A DNA stretch of 64,000 bases from an uncultured Acidimicrobiales bacterium (GCA_951813555.1 OX638344.1:2261076-2325075), one strand, 5' to 3'; shown: positions 17,649 through 27,038, counted from the first letter of the stretch. Notes: generated from the letters alone by a model not told the origin. Made by a program: numbers and translations.

Positions 17649-18803
17649 ATGGCCGACGCCTACATCATCGACGCAGTCCGCTCCCCCATGGGCCGCTACG
17701 GCGGGGGGCTGAGCCACCTGCACCCGGCCGACCTCGGCGCCAACATCTTGAGCGGCCTCATCGATCGCACCGGCGTGGACCCCGCGGCGGTGGACGACTG
17801 CATCATGGGTTGCGTGGGCCAGATCGGCGCCCAGGCGTTCAACGTGGCCCGCAACGCCTGGCTGTCGGCCGGGCTTCCCGAGCATGTGCCGGCGGTGACC
17901 ATCGACCGCCAGTGCGGGTCCTCGCAGCAGGCGGTGCACTTTGCCGCCCAGGGGATCATGTCGGGCACCCAAGACCTGGTCGTGGCCGGCGGAGTGGAAG
18001 TGATGAGCCTCATCAAGCTCAACAGCCAGGGCGATGTGGGACCCGATCTGGGCATGCGCTACCCGTTCGACGGCGACGGCTGGGCCAACCGCTTCGGCGA
18101 CGAGGAAGTCCACCAGTTCCGTGGGGGCAACCTGATCGCCGAGCGATGGGATGTCACCCTGGAGGACATGAACGGCCTGGCCCTGCGCAGCCACCAGAAC
18201 GCGGCCCGAGCTTGGGAAGAGGGCCGCTTCGAGCGCGAGGTGCTGGCGGTGGGCGAATGCGCCCGAGACGAGGGCATCCGCCCCGACACCTCCATGGAGA
18301 AGATGGCCAAGCTGCGGCCCTTCTCCGAGCACGGACCGCTGACCGCGGCCAACTCCAGCCAGATCACCGACGGATCAGCCGCCCTCCTCATCGCTTCCGA
18401 GGAGGCAGTGGCCGAGCACGGCCTCAAGCCTCGGGCCCGGATCCATACCATGGCCGTAGTAGGCAGCGATCCGGTGCTGATCCTCACCGGCCCCATCCCG
18501 GCCACCGCCAAGGTGCTGGACCGAGCCGGCATGGAACTTGACGACATCGACCTGTTCGAGTGCAACGAGGCTTTCGCCTCGGTGGTGCTGGCCTGGGCCA
18601 AGGACACCGGCGTGGATATCGACAAGGTCAACGTAAACGGCGGGGCCATTGCCCTGGGCCACCCCCTGGGAGCCAGCGGCGCCCGGATCATGACCACCCT
18701 GCTCAACGAACTGGAGCGCTCCGGCGGCCGCTACGGACTCCAGACCATGTGCGAGGGCGGCGGGCTGGCCAACGCCACCATCATCGAGAACCTGGCTGCG
18801 TAG
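17649..18803 (+). CDS. Acetyl-CoA acetyltransferase family thiolase
   Basis: 384 residues with the full thiolase set: nucleophilic Cys89 in DRQCGSSQQA, the His in ALGHPLGASGARI (about 338) and the proton-relay Cys in MCEGGGLANA (about 368). FECNEAFA is also present. A GAGGAG ribosome-binding site lies 10 bases before the ATG. It cleaves or forms beta-ketoacyl-CoA. The QCGSSQQA variant and the surrounding acyl-CoA genes suggest a degradative role on branched or cyclic acyl-CoA. Start of a rightward cluster of CoA-ester genes. Confidence 0.92.
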   Translation: MADAYIIDAVRSPMGRYGGGLSHLHPADLGANILSGLIDRTGVDPAAVDDCIMGCVGQIGAQAFNVARNAWLSAGLPEHVPAVTIDRQCGSSQQAVHFAAQGIMSGTQDLVVAGGVEVMSLIKLNSQGDVGPDLGMRYPFDGDGWANRFGDEEVHQFRGGNLIAERWDVTLEDMNGLALRSHQNAARAWEEGRFEREVLAVGECARDEGIRPDTSMEKMAKLRPFSEHGPLTAANSSQITDGSAALLIASEEAVAEHGLKPRARIHTMAVVGSDPVLILTGPIPATAKVLDRAGMELDDIDLFECNEAFASVVLAWAKDTGVDIDKVNVNGGAIALGHPLGASGARIMTTLLNELERSGGRYGLQTMCEGGGLANATIIENLAA

Positions 18804-18864
18804 ATCGAGAAGGATCGCCAGGAGAGATCGTTCAAGACAGATCATTAGGGAGATAGCGAAGACA

Positions 18865-19398
18865 ATGGGAATCCACATCGACCACATCTCACTGCTGGTG
18901 AAGGACTTGGACCAGGCTGAAGCCGACTGGCAACAGATCTTGGAAGTCCTGGCCCCCGGCCACACCATGAAGGTCACCCGGGGCTCGGGCGCCGACGACA
19001 TGGACGGCACCCCCATGAGCTGGGTGACGTTCCAGAACCCCGACCCCACCGGCGTGTCCATCCAGCTGTGGTCTCCGTCGGAGCCGGGGCACTGGCCCGA
19101 CAAGGTGCTGGCCAAGCGGGGCGAGTACGTCCACCACATCGCCTTCTGCTCCGACGACTTCGACACCATGATCGACGGCGTGCGAGATGCCGATATTCCC
19201 CTGGTTCTGAACGAGTCCAGCAATCCCGATACCCAGCCGTGGCTGAAGTGGAACTTCATCCCCCCCGACAAGGCTCATGGTCCGCTGATCGAATTGGCCA
19301 CCCGCTACCTGTCGGTGGGTGAAGAGTGGCTGCCTCACCCTGATAACGCCGAGAACCAGCCCCTGGCCGACGAGCTCCGCGATCGCTTCGTCGGCTAG
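18865..19398 (+). CDS. VOC/glyoxalase-fold protein, methylmalonyl-CoA epimerase-like
   Basis: 177 residues with two betaalphabetabetabeta modules. Candidate metal ligands are the His in HIDHISLLVKDL (residues 4-7), the His pair in YVHHIAFCSDDF (about 92-93) and the Glu in PLIELATRY (about 145). The arrangement is that of methylmalonyl-CoA epimerase or lactoylglutathione lyase relatives; the substrate is undefined. AGGGAG precedes the ATG. It lies 61 bases after the thiolase, in the same direction, so a CoA-ester substrate is plausible. Confidence 0.8.
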   Translation: MGIHIDHISLLVKDLDQAEADWQQILEVLAPGHTMKVTRGSGADDMDGTPMSWVTFQNPDPTGVSIQLWSPSEPGHWPDKVLAKRGEYVHHIAFCSDDFDTMIDGVRDADIPLVLNESSNPDTQPWLKWNFIPPDKAHGPLIELATRYLSVGEEWLPHPDNAENQPLADELRDRFVG

Positions 19399-19439
19399 CG
19401 CTGGCTTTGAATCTCCCAACTCACTAGTCGACCAAGAGC

Positions 19440-20438
19440 ATGGCCAGTCCCCCGGTCGCCATCACCATGCCGGTGGAAGACGGGCTATCCATCGGATGGC
19501 TGACTGACCTCGTCGTACAAGCCGAGCAGGCCGGGATCGACACCGCCCTGGTGGGTGAGGTAGCTGGCCCAGAGGTGTTCGCCACGCTGGGCTCCATGGC
19601 CGCCCGCACCGAGCGCATCAAACTGGGCTCGGGAATTGTGGCCGCCTACACCCGCTCCCCTGCCCTCACCGCCATGGGATTCGCCACCCTGGCCTCGCTG
19701 GCTCCCGGCCGGATAGTGGCCGGTATCGGGGCCAGCAGCCCCATCGTCGTGGGCCGCTGGCACGGCGGCGACTTCGAGCAGCCCCTGGCCACGGTGCGGG
19801 AGTTCATCGGCCTGCTTCGGGCCGCATTGGCCGGCGAGAAGCTGAACCACGACGGTCCACGGTTTCGGTCCCGCGGTTTCCGGCTTGACCTGCCTGCCGC
19901 CAATGTCCCCATTTGGCTAGGGGCCATCAATCCCAAGATGCTGGCCCTAGCCGGCGAGATCGCCGATGCAGTTTTCATGACGTGGTGTCCGCCAGCCGAA
20001 GTCGCACCCAAGCGAGAGATCGTCGAAGCCGCCGCCGCCGAAGCAGGGCGCAACTCCGCCGCCATCTCCACCGTTCTCTCGTTCTGGGCCTACGCCGGCC
20101 TCGATCCCGAACAGGCACTGGAGCGGATGCGCCGACAGGTTCTGGCCTACGCAATGGTCCCCACTCATCAGCCCGCGTTCGTCGACACCTTCGACAATCT
20201 GCCTGAGGTAGCCGCGGCTTGGAAGGAAGGCGATCGAGCCAGGGCATTGTCGCTGGTTCCCGATGAGGCCGTATTGGCCCAATGCGCCCTCGGGCCCGAC
20301 ATGCTGGCCGACCGCATCGCTACCTATCGAGCCGCAGGCGTAGACCTGCCCATCGTGTTGCTCACCGGCGCCCACGTCGGTGACGACGTCGGCCCCCAGG
20401 CCACAGTGGACGCACTGAGGCAAATTGCCACGCACTGA
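19440..20438 (+). CDS. LLM-class flavin/F420-dependent oxidoreductase
   Basis: 332 residues with the luciferase-like TIM-barrel pattern: GIDTALVGEVAGPE, RTERIKLGSGIVAAYTRSP, ALTAMGFATLASLAPGRIVAGIG-like barrel strands, and a C-terminal helical part. In actinobacteria such proteins often use F420, but no sequence feature here separates F420 from FMN with certainty. The N-terminus lacks a long upstream ribosome-binding site. Its place among CoA-ester genes suggests oxidation or reduction of a hydrophobic intermediate. Confidence 0.85.
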   Translation: MASPPVAITMPVEDGLSIGWLTDLVVQAEQAGIDTALVGEVAGPEVFATLGSMAARTERIKLGSGIVAAYTRSPALTAMGFATLASLAPGRIVAGIGASSPIVVGRWHGGDFEQPLATVREFIGLLRAALAGEKLNHDGPRFRSRGFRLDLPAANVPIWLGAINPKMLALAGEIADAVFMTWCPPAEVAPKREIVEAAAAEAGRNSAAISTVLSFWAYAGLDPEQALERMRRQVLAYAMVPTHQPAFVDTFDNLPEVAAAWKEGDRARALSLVPDEAVLAQCALGPDMLADRIATYRAAGVDLPIVLLTGAHVGDDVGPQATVDALRQIATH

Positions 20439-20584
20439 GTGAGGGGCGCGCTTGGGCGGAATCCCCCGTAGGGGCGGTGGGTGGCTCTGAGGCCAGGACT
20501 CGTCGCCCGGACACTGCCACGGCCCGGTACCAGACAGCTTTCTGGGGCCGCCTTCATAAAGTGCCGCCCATAGGCCCACGCTCT

Positions 20585-20590
20585 TAGTAT
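20585..20590 (+). promoter_or_regulatory. Putative leaderless -10 element (TAGTAT)
   Basis: TAGTAT is followed by six C residues and then ATG 20597. This is a clear TANNNT element at leaderless distance, and no Shine-Dalgarno is possible in the C-run. Confidence 0.55.
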
Positions 20591-20596
20591 CCCCCC

Positions 20597-21982
20597 ATGA
20601 CCAAACGCGACGTTGTCGTCATCGGTGCTGGGGCGGCTGGGCTGAGCGCTGGAGCCCTGCTGGCTGCCGAGGGCCGCTCGGTGACCATTCTCGAGCGATC
20701 CCCATTCCTGGGAGGACGGGCATTGGCGGTGGACGACGAGGGATTTACGGTGAATCTCGGCGGGCACCTGGTTGAGGATCCAGGCTCAGGGCTGACCAAA
20801 GTGTTCGAGCACGTCGGCAAAGAGCTGATCCACGGCGAGGTGTCCCATGACATGCCGATTTGGGACAACGACGCCGGCAAGTGGGGGTCGATCCGCGACC
20901 GCTACCCCGACAAGACCGAGGTGAAGAAGGTCATCAAGGCCCTAACCGAGACCTCCTGGGACGAGCTGGAGGAGTGGGACGACCGCCCGATGCGGGAGTG
21001 GCTGGCCCAGTATACATCTGACCAGGGGGTTTACGACCTCTACGAGTTCATCGCTGTGCTGGAGTGCATGACCGACGAATGGTACGACCACTCGGCCAGC
21101 GACAACCTGTGGGTGCGCAAGATGCACTACGAGGAGCGTCACATGGCCGCCTACTCCTGCTGGCCCGGCCAAGGCTGGGATGGCATGTGGCAGGACCTGT
21201 CCGACGGATTCACCGAACACGGCGGCGAGCTCCGCATGCAGACCCCGGCCGGGAGGGTGCTGATCGAGAACGGGGCCGTGGTCGGCGTGTCGATCCCCCA
21301 CACCCCCAACGTGCCCAACGACTGGGACATCGGCGAGGTGATCGAGTGTGATGCGGTCATCTCTACGCTGCCGGTGTGGAACGTGTTCAACGTGGTGCCC
21401 GAGTGGGAGCTGCCGGATTGGTACACCCAACAGGTCCGCTACCTGGCTCAGGACCAGTACCGGGTGACCATGCTCAACCTCTATTTCGCCACCGAGGAGC
21501 CGGTGACCATGTTCGACCCCCGGGAGCTCGCCACCTGGCTGGCCACTCCCCACAGCCCCACGCCGGGATACATGTACGACCAGACGGCGATGGACCCGAC
21601 AGGCGTTCCCGACGGACTCCACCTGTACTGCACTGGCGGCATAGTCCCCGGCTCGCGTGGGCGCGACCGGCGCTTCATCGAAGACATGTACGATCGCCTC
21701 GAACAGGGCCTCTACGTGATGTATCCCGGCCTGGCCAAGCACGTGTGGAAAAGACGGCTGCTGGCATTCGACCCGGCGTTCGGTGTCGCGCAGAAGCCCA
21801 TGCTGGTGGGCAAGTTCCGGCCCCATTGGCGGGCGCCCACCGTGGACGGCCTCTACTTCGCCAGCGAGACCTTCCGCAGCCGGGGCATCGGCACCGACCG
21901 AGCGGCCCGGGCCGCCCTCACCTGCGTGGAGGACATCTTGGCCCGCCGCATCCCCACCTTCGGCGACGGCTGGCGCTACTGA
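20597..21982 (+). CDS. NAD(P)/FAD-dependent oxidoreductase, phytoene-desaturase/amine-oxidase-like
   Basis: 461 residues. The dinucleotide fold begins at once with VVVIGAGAAGLSAGALLAAEG (GxGxxG at 9-14) and a Glu-ended second strand (VTILERSPFLGGRA), then VNLGGHLVEDPG. The C-terminus has the FAD-closing segment DGLYFASETFRSRGIGTDRA. This is the flavin-containing amine oxidase or carotenoid-desaturase architecture. The substrate is unknown; the neighbouring acyl-CoA dehydrogenase and SDR suggest isoprenoid- or steroid-like compounds. An acyl-CoA dehydrogenase follows after about 60 bases. Confidence 0.87.
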   Translation: MTKRDVVVIGAGAAGLSAGALLAAEGRSVTILERSPFLGGRALAVDDEGFTVNLGGHLVEDPGSGLTKVFEHVGKELIHGEVSHDMPIWDNDAGKWGSIRDRYPDKTEVKKVIKALTETSWDELEEWDDRPMREWLAQYTSDQGVYDLYEFIAVLECMTDEWYDHSASDNLWVRKMHYEERHMAAYSCWPGQGWDGMWQDLSDGFTEHGGELRMQTPAGRVLIENGAVVGVSIPHTPNVPNDWDIGEVIECDAVISTLPVWNVFNVVPEWELPDWYTQQVRYLAQDQYRVTMLNLYFATEEPVTMFDPRELATWLATPHSPTPGYMYDQTAMDPTGVPDGLHLYCTGGIVPGSRGRDRRFIEDMYDRLEQGLYVMYPGLAKHVWKRRLLAFDPAFGVAQKPMLVGKFRPHWRAPTVDGLYFASETFRSRGIGTDRAARAALTCVEDILARRIPTFGDGWRY

Positions 21983-22044
21983 TCTGCAAACAACCCAGGA
22001 CTAACCCTCAGACCGAGATCGAGAAACAAGGAGCAACCAAGCAC

Positions 22045-23205
22045 ATGGAGTTCACCCTCACCGACGAACAGCAGATGTTCCAGGAGATGGTCCGCAACTG
22101 GGTCGAGAAGGAATGCCCCAAGGACGCGGCCCGCGACTACGAGGCCCAGGAGTTCGAGTACCCCTTCGAGCTGTGGGACAAGATGTCCGAAGCCGGCTTC
22201 CACGCCATCGGCCTGCCCCCAGAGCTGGGTGGCCAGGGCGGCGACGTGGTCACCCAGATGATTCTCACGCGGGAGCTGGCCCGCTCGCTGGCCGGTCTCA
22301 CCTGGATCTTCGGCATCTCCTCGTTCTGCGCTAAGTCGATCAACAAGTTCGCCTCCGATGTGGCCCGCGAGGAGCTCATCCCCCAGCTGGCCGAGGGCAA
22401 GCTGCGGGTGGCCATCGCGGTCACCGAGCCGTCGGGGGGCACCGACCTGATGGGGGCCATGAAGACTCGGGCCACCAAGGTGGACGGCGGGTGGAGCATC
22501 ACCGGCCAGAAGATCTGGTCCACCGCGGCCCACGTGTCCGATTACCTGTTCTTGATGGCCCGCACCGAGGACATCGTGGACAAGCCGGCCCGAGGAGTCA
22601 CCCTGTTCTTGGTCAAGAACCCCGCTGAGGGGCTCGAGTGCCGCCAGATACCCAAGGTGGGCATGAAGTCGGTGGGGTCGTGCGAGGTCTTCCTCGACGA
22701 CGTGTTCGTGCCCGACGAGTATGTGGTGGGCCAGCCCGGTCAGGGCTTCTACCAAATGCTGTCCACGCTCAACAACGAGCGGATCATGGTGGCCGCGCTG
22801 TGTACCGGCATCATCGACGGCTGCATCGAGGAGGCCCTCAGCTACCTGATGGAGAGGGAGGCCTTCGGCAAGAAGATCGGCTCGTTCCAGGTGTGGCACC
22901 AGAATCTGGCCGACATGGCCATGATGCAGAAGCAGTCTGAGCTGATGACCTATTACGCCGCATGGAAGTCGGAGTCGGGCGAGGACTGCGGCCGGGAGGC
23001 CAACATGGCCAAGGTGGTGGCCTCCGAGTACGCGGGCAAGTGCTCCGACATCGCCATCCAGGTGCTGGGCGGAATGGGCTACGCCCTGGAAACCCATCCC
23101 CAGCGCTATTGGCGAGACAGCCGGCTGTACCGCATCGGGCCTATTACCAACGAGATGGCGAGGAACAGCATCGCCGAGACATTCGGACTGCCCCGGAGTT
23201 TCTAA
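22045..23205 (+). CDS. Acyl-CoA dehydrogenase
   Basis: 386 residues from the ATG at 22045 (AAGGAG at 22028-22033); the frame is open further upstream, but only this start begins the family pattern EFTLTDEQQMFQEMVRNWV. Signatures are VAIAVTEPSGGTDLMG, the FAD/substrate segment GQKIWSTAAHVSDY, YLMEREAFGKKIGSFQ and VLGGMGYALETHPQRYWRD. The usual C-terminal YEGT is replaced by IGPITNEMARNSIA, so the position of the catalytic base is atypical. It introduces an alpha,beta double bond into acyl-CoA and passes electrons to ETF. Confidence 0.92.
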   Translation: MEFTLTDEQQMFQEMVRNWVEKECPKDAARDYEAQEFEYPFELWDKMSEAGFHAIGLPPELGGQGGDVVTQMILTRELARSLAGLTWIFGISSFCAKSINKFASDVAREELIPQLAEGKLRVAIAVTEPSGGTDLMGAMKTRATKVDGGWSITGQKIWSTAAHVSDYLFLMARTEDIVDKPARGVTLFLVKNPAEGLECRQIPKVGMKSVGSCEVFLDDVFVPDEYVVGQPGQGFYQMLSTLNNERIMVAALCTGIIDGCIEEALSYLMEREAFGKKIGSFQVWHQNLADMAMMQKQSELMTYYAAWKSESGEDCGREANMAKVVASEYAGKCSDIAIQVLGGMGYALETHPQRYWRDSRLYRIGPITNEMARNSIAETFGLPRSF

Positions 23206-23288
23206 TGGACATGTCCGGGTCGGCGGGTCCTGTCACCTACGGCGCCACCCCCCGACCCTCGATGGTCTTGCTCACCGATGAGTAGTCG

Positions 23289-24083
23289 ATGCTGAATGGA
23301 AAGGTAGCGCTCATTACCGGCGCTGGTCGGGGCATCGGGTTGGCGGTGGCTGCTCGACTGGCCCGGGATGGGGCCGCGGTGGTGGTCAACGACGTGGACG
23401 TCGACGTAGCCGACGAGGCGGTCACAACCATCGTTGCCGTTGGCGGAAAGGCGATTGCCGCTCCGGGATCAGTGGTCGACCACGACGACGTGGCCGCCAT
23501 GTTGGGCGCGGCGGTCGAATCATTCGGCAGCCTGGACATCCTGGTGAACAACGCGGGGATCACCGCCGACGCCATGGCCCACAACATGACCGACGAGCAG
23601 TGGAACCTGGTGTGCGATGTGGCGCTGAAGGGCACGTTCAACCTGTGCCGAGCCGCCTTTCCGATGCTGCGGGGCAGCCGGGACAACCCGCCAGCCCACC
23701 ACCGCAAGATTGTCAACATGGCCTCAATCAACGGGATTTACGGAATCGCCGGCAACGCCAACTACTCGGCAGCCAAGGGCGGAGTGATCGCACTCACCAA
23801 GTCGCTGGCCCGAGAGTGGGCCCGTCACCGGATCAACGTCAACGCAGTGGCCCCCGGCTACATCGCCGGCACCCGCCTCACCGGTGCCCGCGATGATGAC
23901 ACCGGCTTGGGCATTCCCGAGTCGATCATCGAGCGCATCGAGACCCAAATCCCCATCGGACGGGCCGGCACCCCTGAGGATGTGGCCGGGGCCTGTGCTT
24001 GGCTGGCATCAACCGATTCCGACTATGCAACCGGTCAGGTGATCGAGCTCCACGGAGGACGAGAGATGGTTGAGCTCTTATGA
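23289..24083 (+). CDS. SDR-family oxidoreductase (FabG-like)
   Basis: 264 residues of classical SDR: TGAGRGIGLAVAARLARDGA cofactor loop (about 10), NNAGITADAM (about 84-93), active-site Ser within NMASINGIYGIAG, and YSAAKGG with catalytic Tyr and Lys (about 159/163). The C-terminus ends HGGREMVELL. Likely a 3-hydroxyacyl-CoA or alcohol dehydrogenase. It ends in a 14-bp sequence that is repeated 41 bases on, at the start of the CoA-transferase gene. Confidence 0.9.
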   Translation: MLNGKVALITGAGRGIGLAVAARLARDGAAVVVNDVDVDVADEAVTTIVAVGGKAIAAPGSVVDHDDVAAMLGAAVESFGSLDILVNNAGITADAMAHNMTDEQWNLVCDVALKGTFNLCRAAFPMLRGSRDNPPAHHRKIVNMASINGIYGIAGNANYSAAKGGVIALTKSLAREWARHRINVNAVAPGYIAGTRLTGARDDDTGLGIPESIIERIETQIPIGRAGTPEDVAGACAWLASTDSDYATGQVIELHGGREMVELL

Positions 24084-24126
24084 GCACGCAGCAGACAGAC
24101 GTCGGCCCAGGCGAGCTCTTATGAGC
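24072..24126 (+). repeat. 14-bp direct repeat at a duplicated stop/start junction, with a 14-codon mini-ORF
   Basis: GAGCTCTTATGAGC occurs at 24072-24085 and again at 24113-24126. The first copy holds the SDR stop (TGA 24081), overlapping an ATG at 24080. From that ATG runs MSTQQTDVGPGELL, ending in a TGA at 24122 that overlaps the CoA-transferase ATG at 24121. This looks like a tandem duplication of an ATGA gene junction that left a tiny coupling ORF. Confidence 0.6.
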
Positions 24127-25011
24127 GCAGAGAAGCTGACCACGCTGCCTGAGGCAGCCGCGCTGGTGCGCGATGGCGACACCGTGGCCATCCAGAACAT
24201 GGCCACCCAGGCCGCCCCGATGGCCCTGGTGCGGGAGCTGATCCGCCAGGGACGGCGAGAACTCGGGGTGGTGTGCTTGGTAGGCGGCATCCCCGTGGAC
24301 TGGCTGGCCGCAGCCGGGGCCATAAACCGCCTGATTGGCGCCGCAGTGTCCATGGAGCAGTTCGGTCTGTGCCAGCGCTACCGCAAAGCAGTGGAGGCTG
24401 GAGCGATCCGGGTGGAAGAGCTATCGGAGACCGCGTTGAACGCCCGGTTGGGCGCCGGCGCCCGCAATCTGCCGTTCTTGCCTACCCGAGGCCTGATCGG
24501 CACCGACCTGATCGACGTGAACGACAACCTGGTCATGCTCGACGACCCCTTTGGCGGGCCGTCGGTGGTGGCTTGCAAGGCGTTGGTACCCGATGTGGCC
24601 CTGGTGCATGCCCACAAGGCCGACCGGTTCGGCAACATCGGCTACGAGCCCACCGCCCTGTGGCCCGACCTGGGCATCATGCCCAAGGCGGCCACCACGG
24701 TGATTGTCACCGCCGAAGAGATCGTCGACTCCGAGGTGCTGCGAGCCAACCCCGACCGCACGGTGCTGCCCGGCTTCATGGTGGACGCGGTGGTGGAAGC
24801 TCCTTTTGGCGCCCATCCCACCTCGTTCTTCCCCCGCTACGGCTACGACACGGCCATGCACCTCGAGTGGATCGGCGCCACCCGAGACGATGACGCGGTA
24901 GCTGCGTTCATGGAGAAGTACGTGACTGGCCCCTCTGACCACGCGGCCTACTTGGAGGCTGTGGGCGGCGCCGAGCGGAAGGCTGCCCTGGAAGCGTGGG
25001 AGCAGACGTGA
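24121..25011 (+). CDS. CoA-transferase family I alpha subunit, IpdA-like (copy 1)
   Basis: 296 residues from ATG 24121, which overlaps the mini-ORF stop; an upstream in-frame start at 24070 would add an unlikely Arg-rich leader. Family features are VRDGDTVAIQNMATQAAPMA near the N-terminus, LPFLPTRGLIGTDL, VALVHAHKADRFGNIGYEPT and FMVDAVVEAPFGAHPTSFFP. The pattern resembles IpdA of the actinobacterial steroid-ring pathway more than short-chain acetate CoA-transferases. It works as a heterodimer with the next gene. A second pair, visibly paralogous, lies at 51887-53550. Confidence 0.85.
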   Translation: MSAEKLTTLPEAAALVRDGDTVAIQNMATQAAPMALVRELIRQGRRELGVVCLVGGIPVDWLAAAGAINRLIGAAVSMEQFGLCQRYRKAVEAGAIRVEELSETALNARLGAGARNLPFLPTRGLIGTDLIDVNDNLVMLDDPFGGPSVVACKALVPDVALVHAHKADRFGNIGYEPTALWPDLGIMPKAATTVIVTAEEIVDSEVLRANPDRTVLPGFMVDAVVEAPFGAHPTSFFPRYGYDTAMHLEWIGATRDDDAVAAFMEKYVTGPSDHAAYLEAVGGAERKAALEAWEQT

Positions 25012-25063
25012 TGGCGTTCGTTGGCAGGACAAGGTCCGGAAGGAACTCATCGGGAGGACAGCC

Positions 25064-25882
25064 ATGAGCGACTGGCAGAGCAGCCCCCCGGCTGATGACT
25101 GGACCATCGATGAGTTGATGATCGCCCGGCTGGCCGCATGTTTCGCCGACGGCGACCAGGCCTGCAACGGTATGGCCTCGTTCGTGCCGGTCAGCGCCTT
25201 TTGGCTGGCCCGGCTCACCCACGCCCCCAACCTGGTGTGGCTGGCCGGCGCGGTGGGGCTGGAGCCCCGCCCCGACCGGGTGCCCGCCTCCACCCTGGAA
25301 GCCCCGCTGTGGCGGGACTCAATCATGTATGTGGAGCAGTTCGGCGACTTCTGGAACTTTGCCCTCAATGGCCGGTGGCTCACCAAGTTCTGCGTGGGCG
25401 CCGCCCAGCTCGACCGCTACGGCAACGGCAACAACTCGGTGATTGGCGCTGACTACCACAATCCCCGGGTGCGGCTGCCGGGCACCGCCGGGCTGGGCGA
25501 CATGGGCTCCATAGGCAAGGCGCTGTATTACTGGAACCCCAATCACAACCCCCGCTCGCTGGTGGAGAGGGTGGACTTCATCTCCTGCGCTGGCTATCTG
25601 GGCGGCGGGTCGGAACGGGGCGACGCCGGTTTGGACGGCGGACCCGAGTTGGTGATCACCAACCTGTGCGTTATGGACTTCCACCCGGAAACCCGCCACA
25701 TGCAGGTGGCGTCGCTGCATCCCGGGGTCACCTTCGAGCAGGTGCAAGAGGCCACTGGCTTCGAGCTGCCCGCCCCTGAAGGGAAGCTGCCCACAACCGC
25801 AATTCCCACCGACGAGCAGGTACGGCTGATCCGCGACGTGATCGACCCCGACAACATGCGCCGCCGGGAATTCGGCGGATGA
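25064..25882 (+). CDS. CoA-transferase family I beta subunit, IpdB-like (copy 1)
   Basis: 272 residues. AQLDRYGNGNNSVIG, VITNLCVMDFHPETRHMQV, SLHPGVTFEQVQEATGFE and TDEQVRLIRDVIDP follow the IpdB-type pattern as I recall it. The SENG motif that carries the catalytic Glu in true CoA-transferases is absent at the expected N-terminal position (CNGMASFVPVSAFWLARL instead). IpdAB is reported to act as a ring-opening hydrolase rather than a transferase, so a hydrolase on a cyclic keto-acyl-CoA is a fair inference. GGGAGGACAG lies before the ATG. Starts 52 bases after its partner. Confidence 0.85.
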   Translation: MSDWQSSPPADDWTIDELMIARLAACFADGDQACNGMASFVPVSAFWLARLTHAPNLVWLAGAVGLEPRPDRVPASTLEAPLWRDSIMYVEQFGDFWNFALNGRWLTKFCVGAAQLDRYGNGNNSVIGADYHNPRVRLPGTAGLGDMGSIGKALYYWNPNHNPRSLVERVDFISCAGYLGGGSERGDAGLDGGPELVITNLCVMDFHPETRHMQVASLHPGVTFEQVQEATGFELPAPEGKLPTTAIPTDEQVRLIRDVIDPDNMRRREFGG

Positions 25883-25934
25883 GACGCCAAGCCATGGGCT
25901 GCGACATGGCCCATCATCCAGTCAGGATCAGAAG

Positions 25935-27038
25935 ATGAAAGACCTGGAGATTGGCGTACCAGGCCAGATCATGCCCCCGGCCCACCGGGCGGTTGAGCTG
26001 GGCCAGCGGGCCGAGGCCGACGGATTCGACGCCCTGTGGTGGCCGTGCCACCTGATGGGCTGGCACCCCGACTCGATTTGGACCCCGGATATGAGCCCGT
26101 TGGCCGCGATGCAACCCAGTGGCCACGTGTACTTCGACCCGCTGGTGATGATGGGCGCGGTCGGGGCCCAGACCGAAACCATCAAGGTGGGATCGGTGGT
26201 GACCGACTTGATCCGCCGCCACCCGGCCATGGTGGCCAACATGGCTCTCACCGTCGACCACCTCACCCAAGGCCGGTCGATCTTGGGACTGGGCTCGGGC
26301 GAGCGGATGAACGTGACCCCTTACGGCATGGGCTTTAACCGCCCGGTCGGCCGTCTCGAAGAGGGCATCGAGATCATCCGGGCACTGTGGTCCGCCGACG
26401 GCCCCATCAACTACGAGGGGAAGTTCCATCAGCTAAAGGACGCAGTGCTGGGCCTGTCCCCCTACGGAGACACTCCCCCGCCCATCTGGACCGCGGCCCA
26501 CGGCCCGAGGATGCTGAACATCACTGGGCGGCTGGCCGACGGCTGGCTGCCCACCAAGCTCGCCCCCGACGTCTACGCCGACTCGCTGTCCACCATCCGC
26601 CAGGCGTCGGTGGACGCGGGACGGAGTGCCGACGCCGTCACCCCGGGACTGCTGGCCTACGTGCTGGCCGCCCCCGACGAGGCCACGCTTCGGCGTATGC
26701 AGGAAGCGCCCTTGCTGCGGGCCATCATGGTGATGCTGCCCCCGCAGATCTTCCGCGAGCTGGGAGTCGAGCCGCCCGAGGGATTCCACGATCTGATCCC
26801 TGCGTCGGTGCCCCGCCAGCAGGCCGAGGCCATCATCGCCGGGATCCCCCCCAAGGTGGTGGACTACTACTGCTTCTGCGGCACCCCCGAGCAGATCGCC
26901 GAGGAGGTCCGCACCTATTACGACGCCGGTCTGCGGCATCTGATCATGTGGAACGTGACCGCCTTCGGCGATCCCGAGTTGGCCGGCTGGTCGTTTAGGG
27001 CCATGCGCGAGGTCAAAGACATCTTGAGGAGCCAGTGA
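25935..27038 (+). CDS. LLM-class F420/flavin-dependent oxidoreductase
   Basis: 367 residues. Barrel motifs are EADGFDALWWPCHLMGWHP, TETIKVGSVVTDLIRRHPAM, LTQGRSILGLGSGERMNVTP, PIWTAAHGPRML and YCFCGTPEQIAEEVRTYYDAG. HLMGWHPDSIWTPD and the GSGERMN loop resemble Mer/F420-dependent glucose-6-phosphate dehydrogenase relatives, so F420 is the probable cofactor. It directly follows the IpdAB-like pair and overlaps the next gene by one base (TGATG), so it likely works on the same intermediate. Confidence 0.87.
   Translation: MKDLEIGVPGQIMPPAHRAVELGQRAEADGFDALWWPCHLMGWHPDSIWTPDMSPLAAMQPSGHVYFDPLVMMGAVGAQTETIKVGSVVTDLIRRHPAMVANMALTVDHLTQGRSILGLGSGERMNVTPYGMGFNRPVGRLEEGIEIIRALWSADGPINYEGKFHQLKDAVLGLSPYGDTPPPIWTAAHGPRMLNITGRLADGWLPTKLAPDVYADSLSTIRQASVDAGRSADAVTPGLLAYVLAAPDEATLRRMQEAPLLRAIMVMLPPQIFRELGVEPPEGFHDLIPASVPRQQAEAIIAGIPPKVVDYYCFCGTPEQIAEEVRTYYDAGLRHLIMWNVTAFGDPELAGWSFRAMREVKDILRSQ

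Noticed and set aside
21376..22044. Upstream extension of the acyl-CoA dehydrogenase frame to 21376
   Set aside because: It overlaps the flavoprotein gene in another frame, is Arg/Pro/His-rich as shadows are, and the family N-terminus and AAGGAG site point to ATG 22045.
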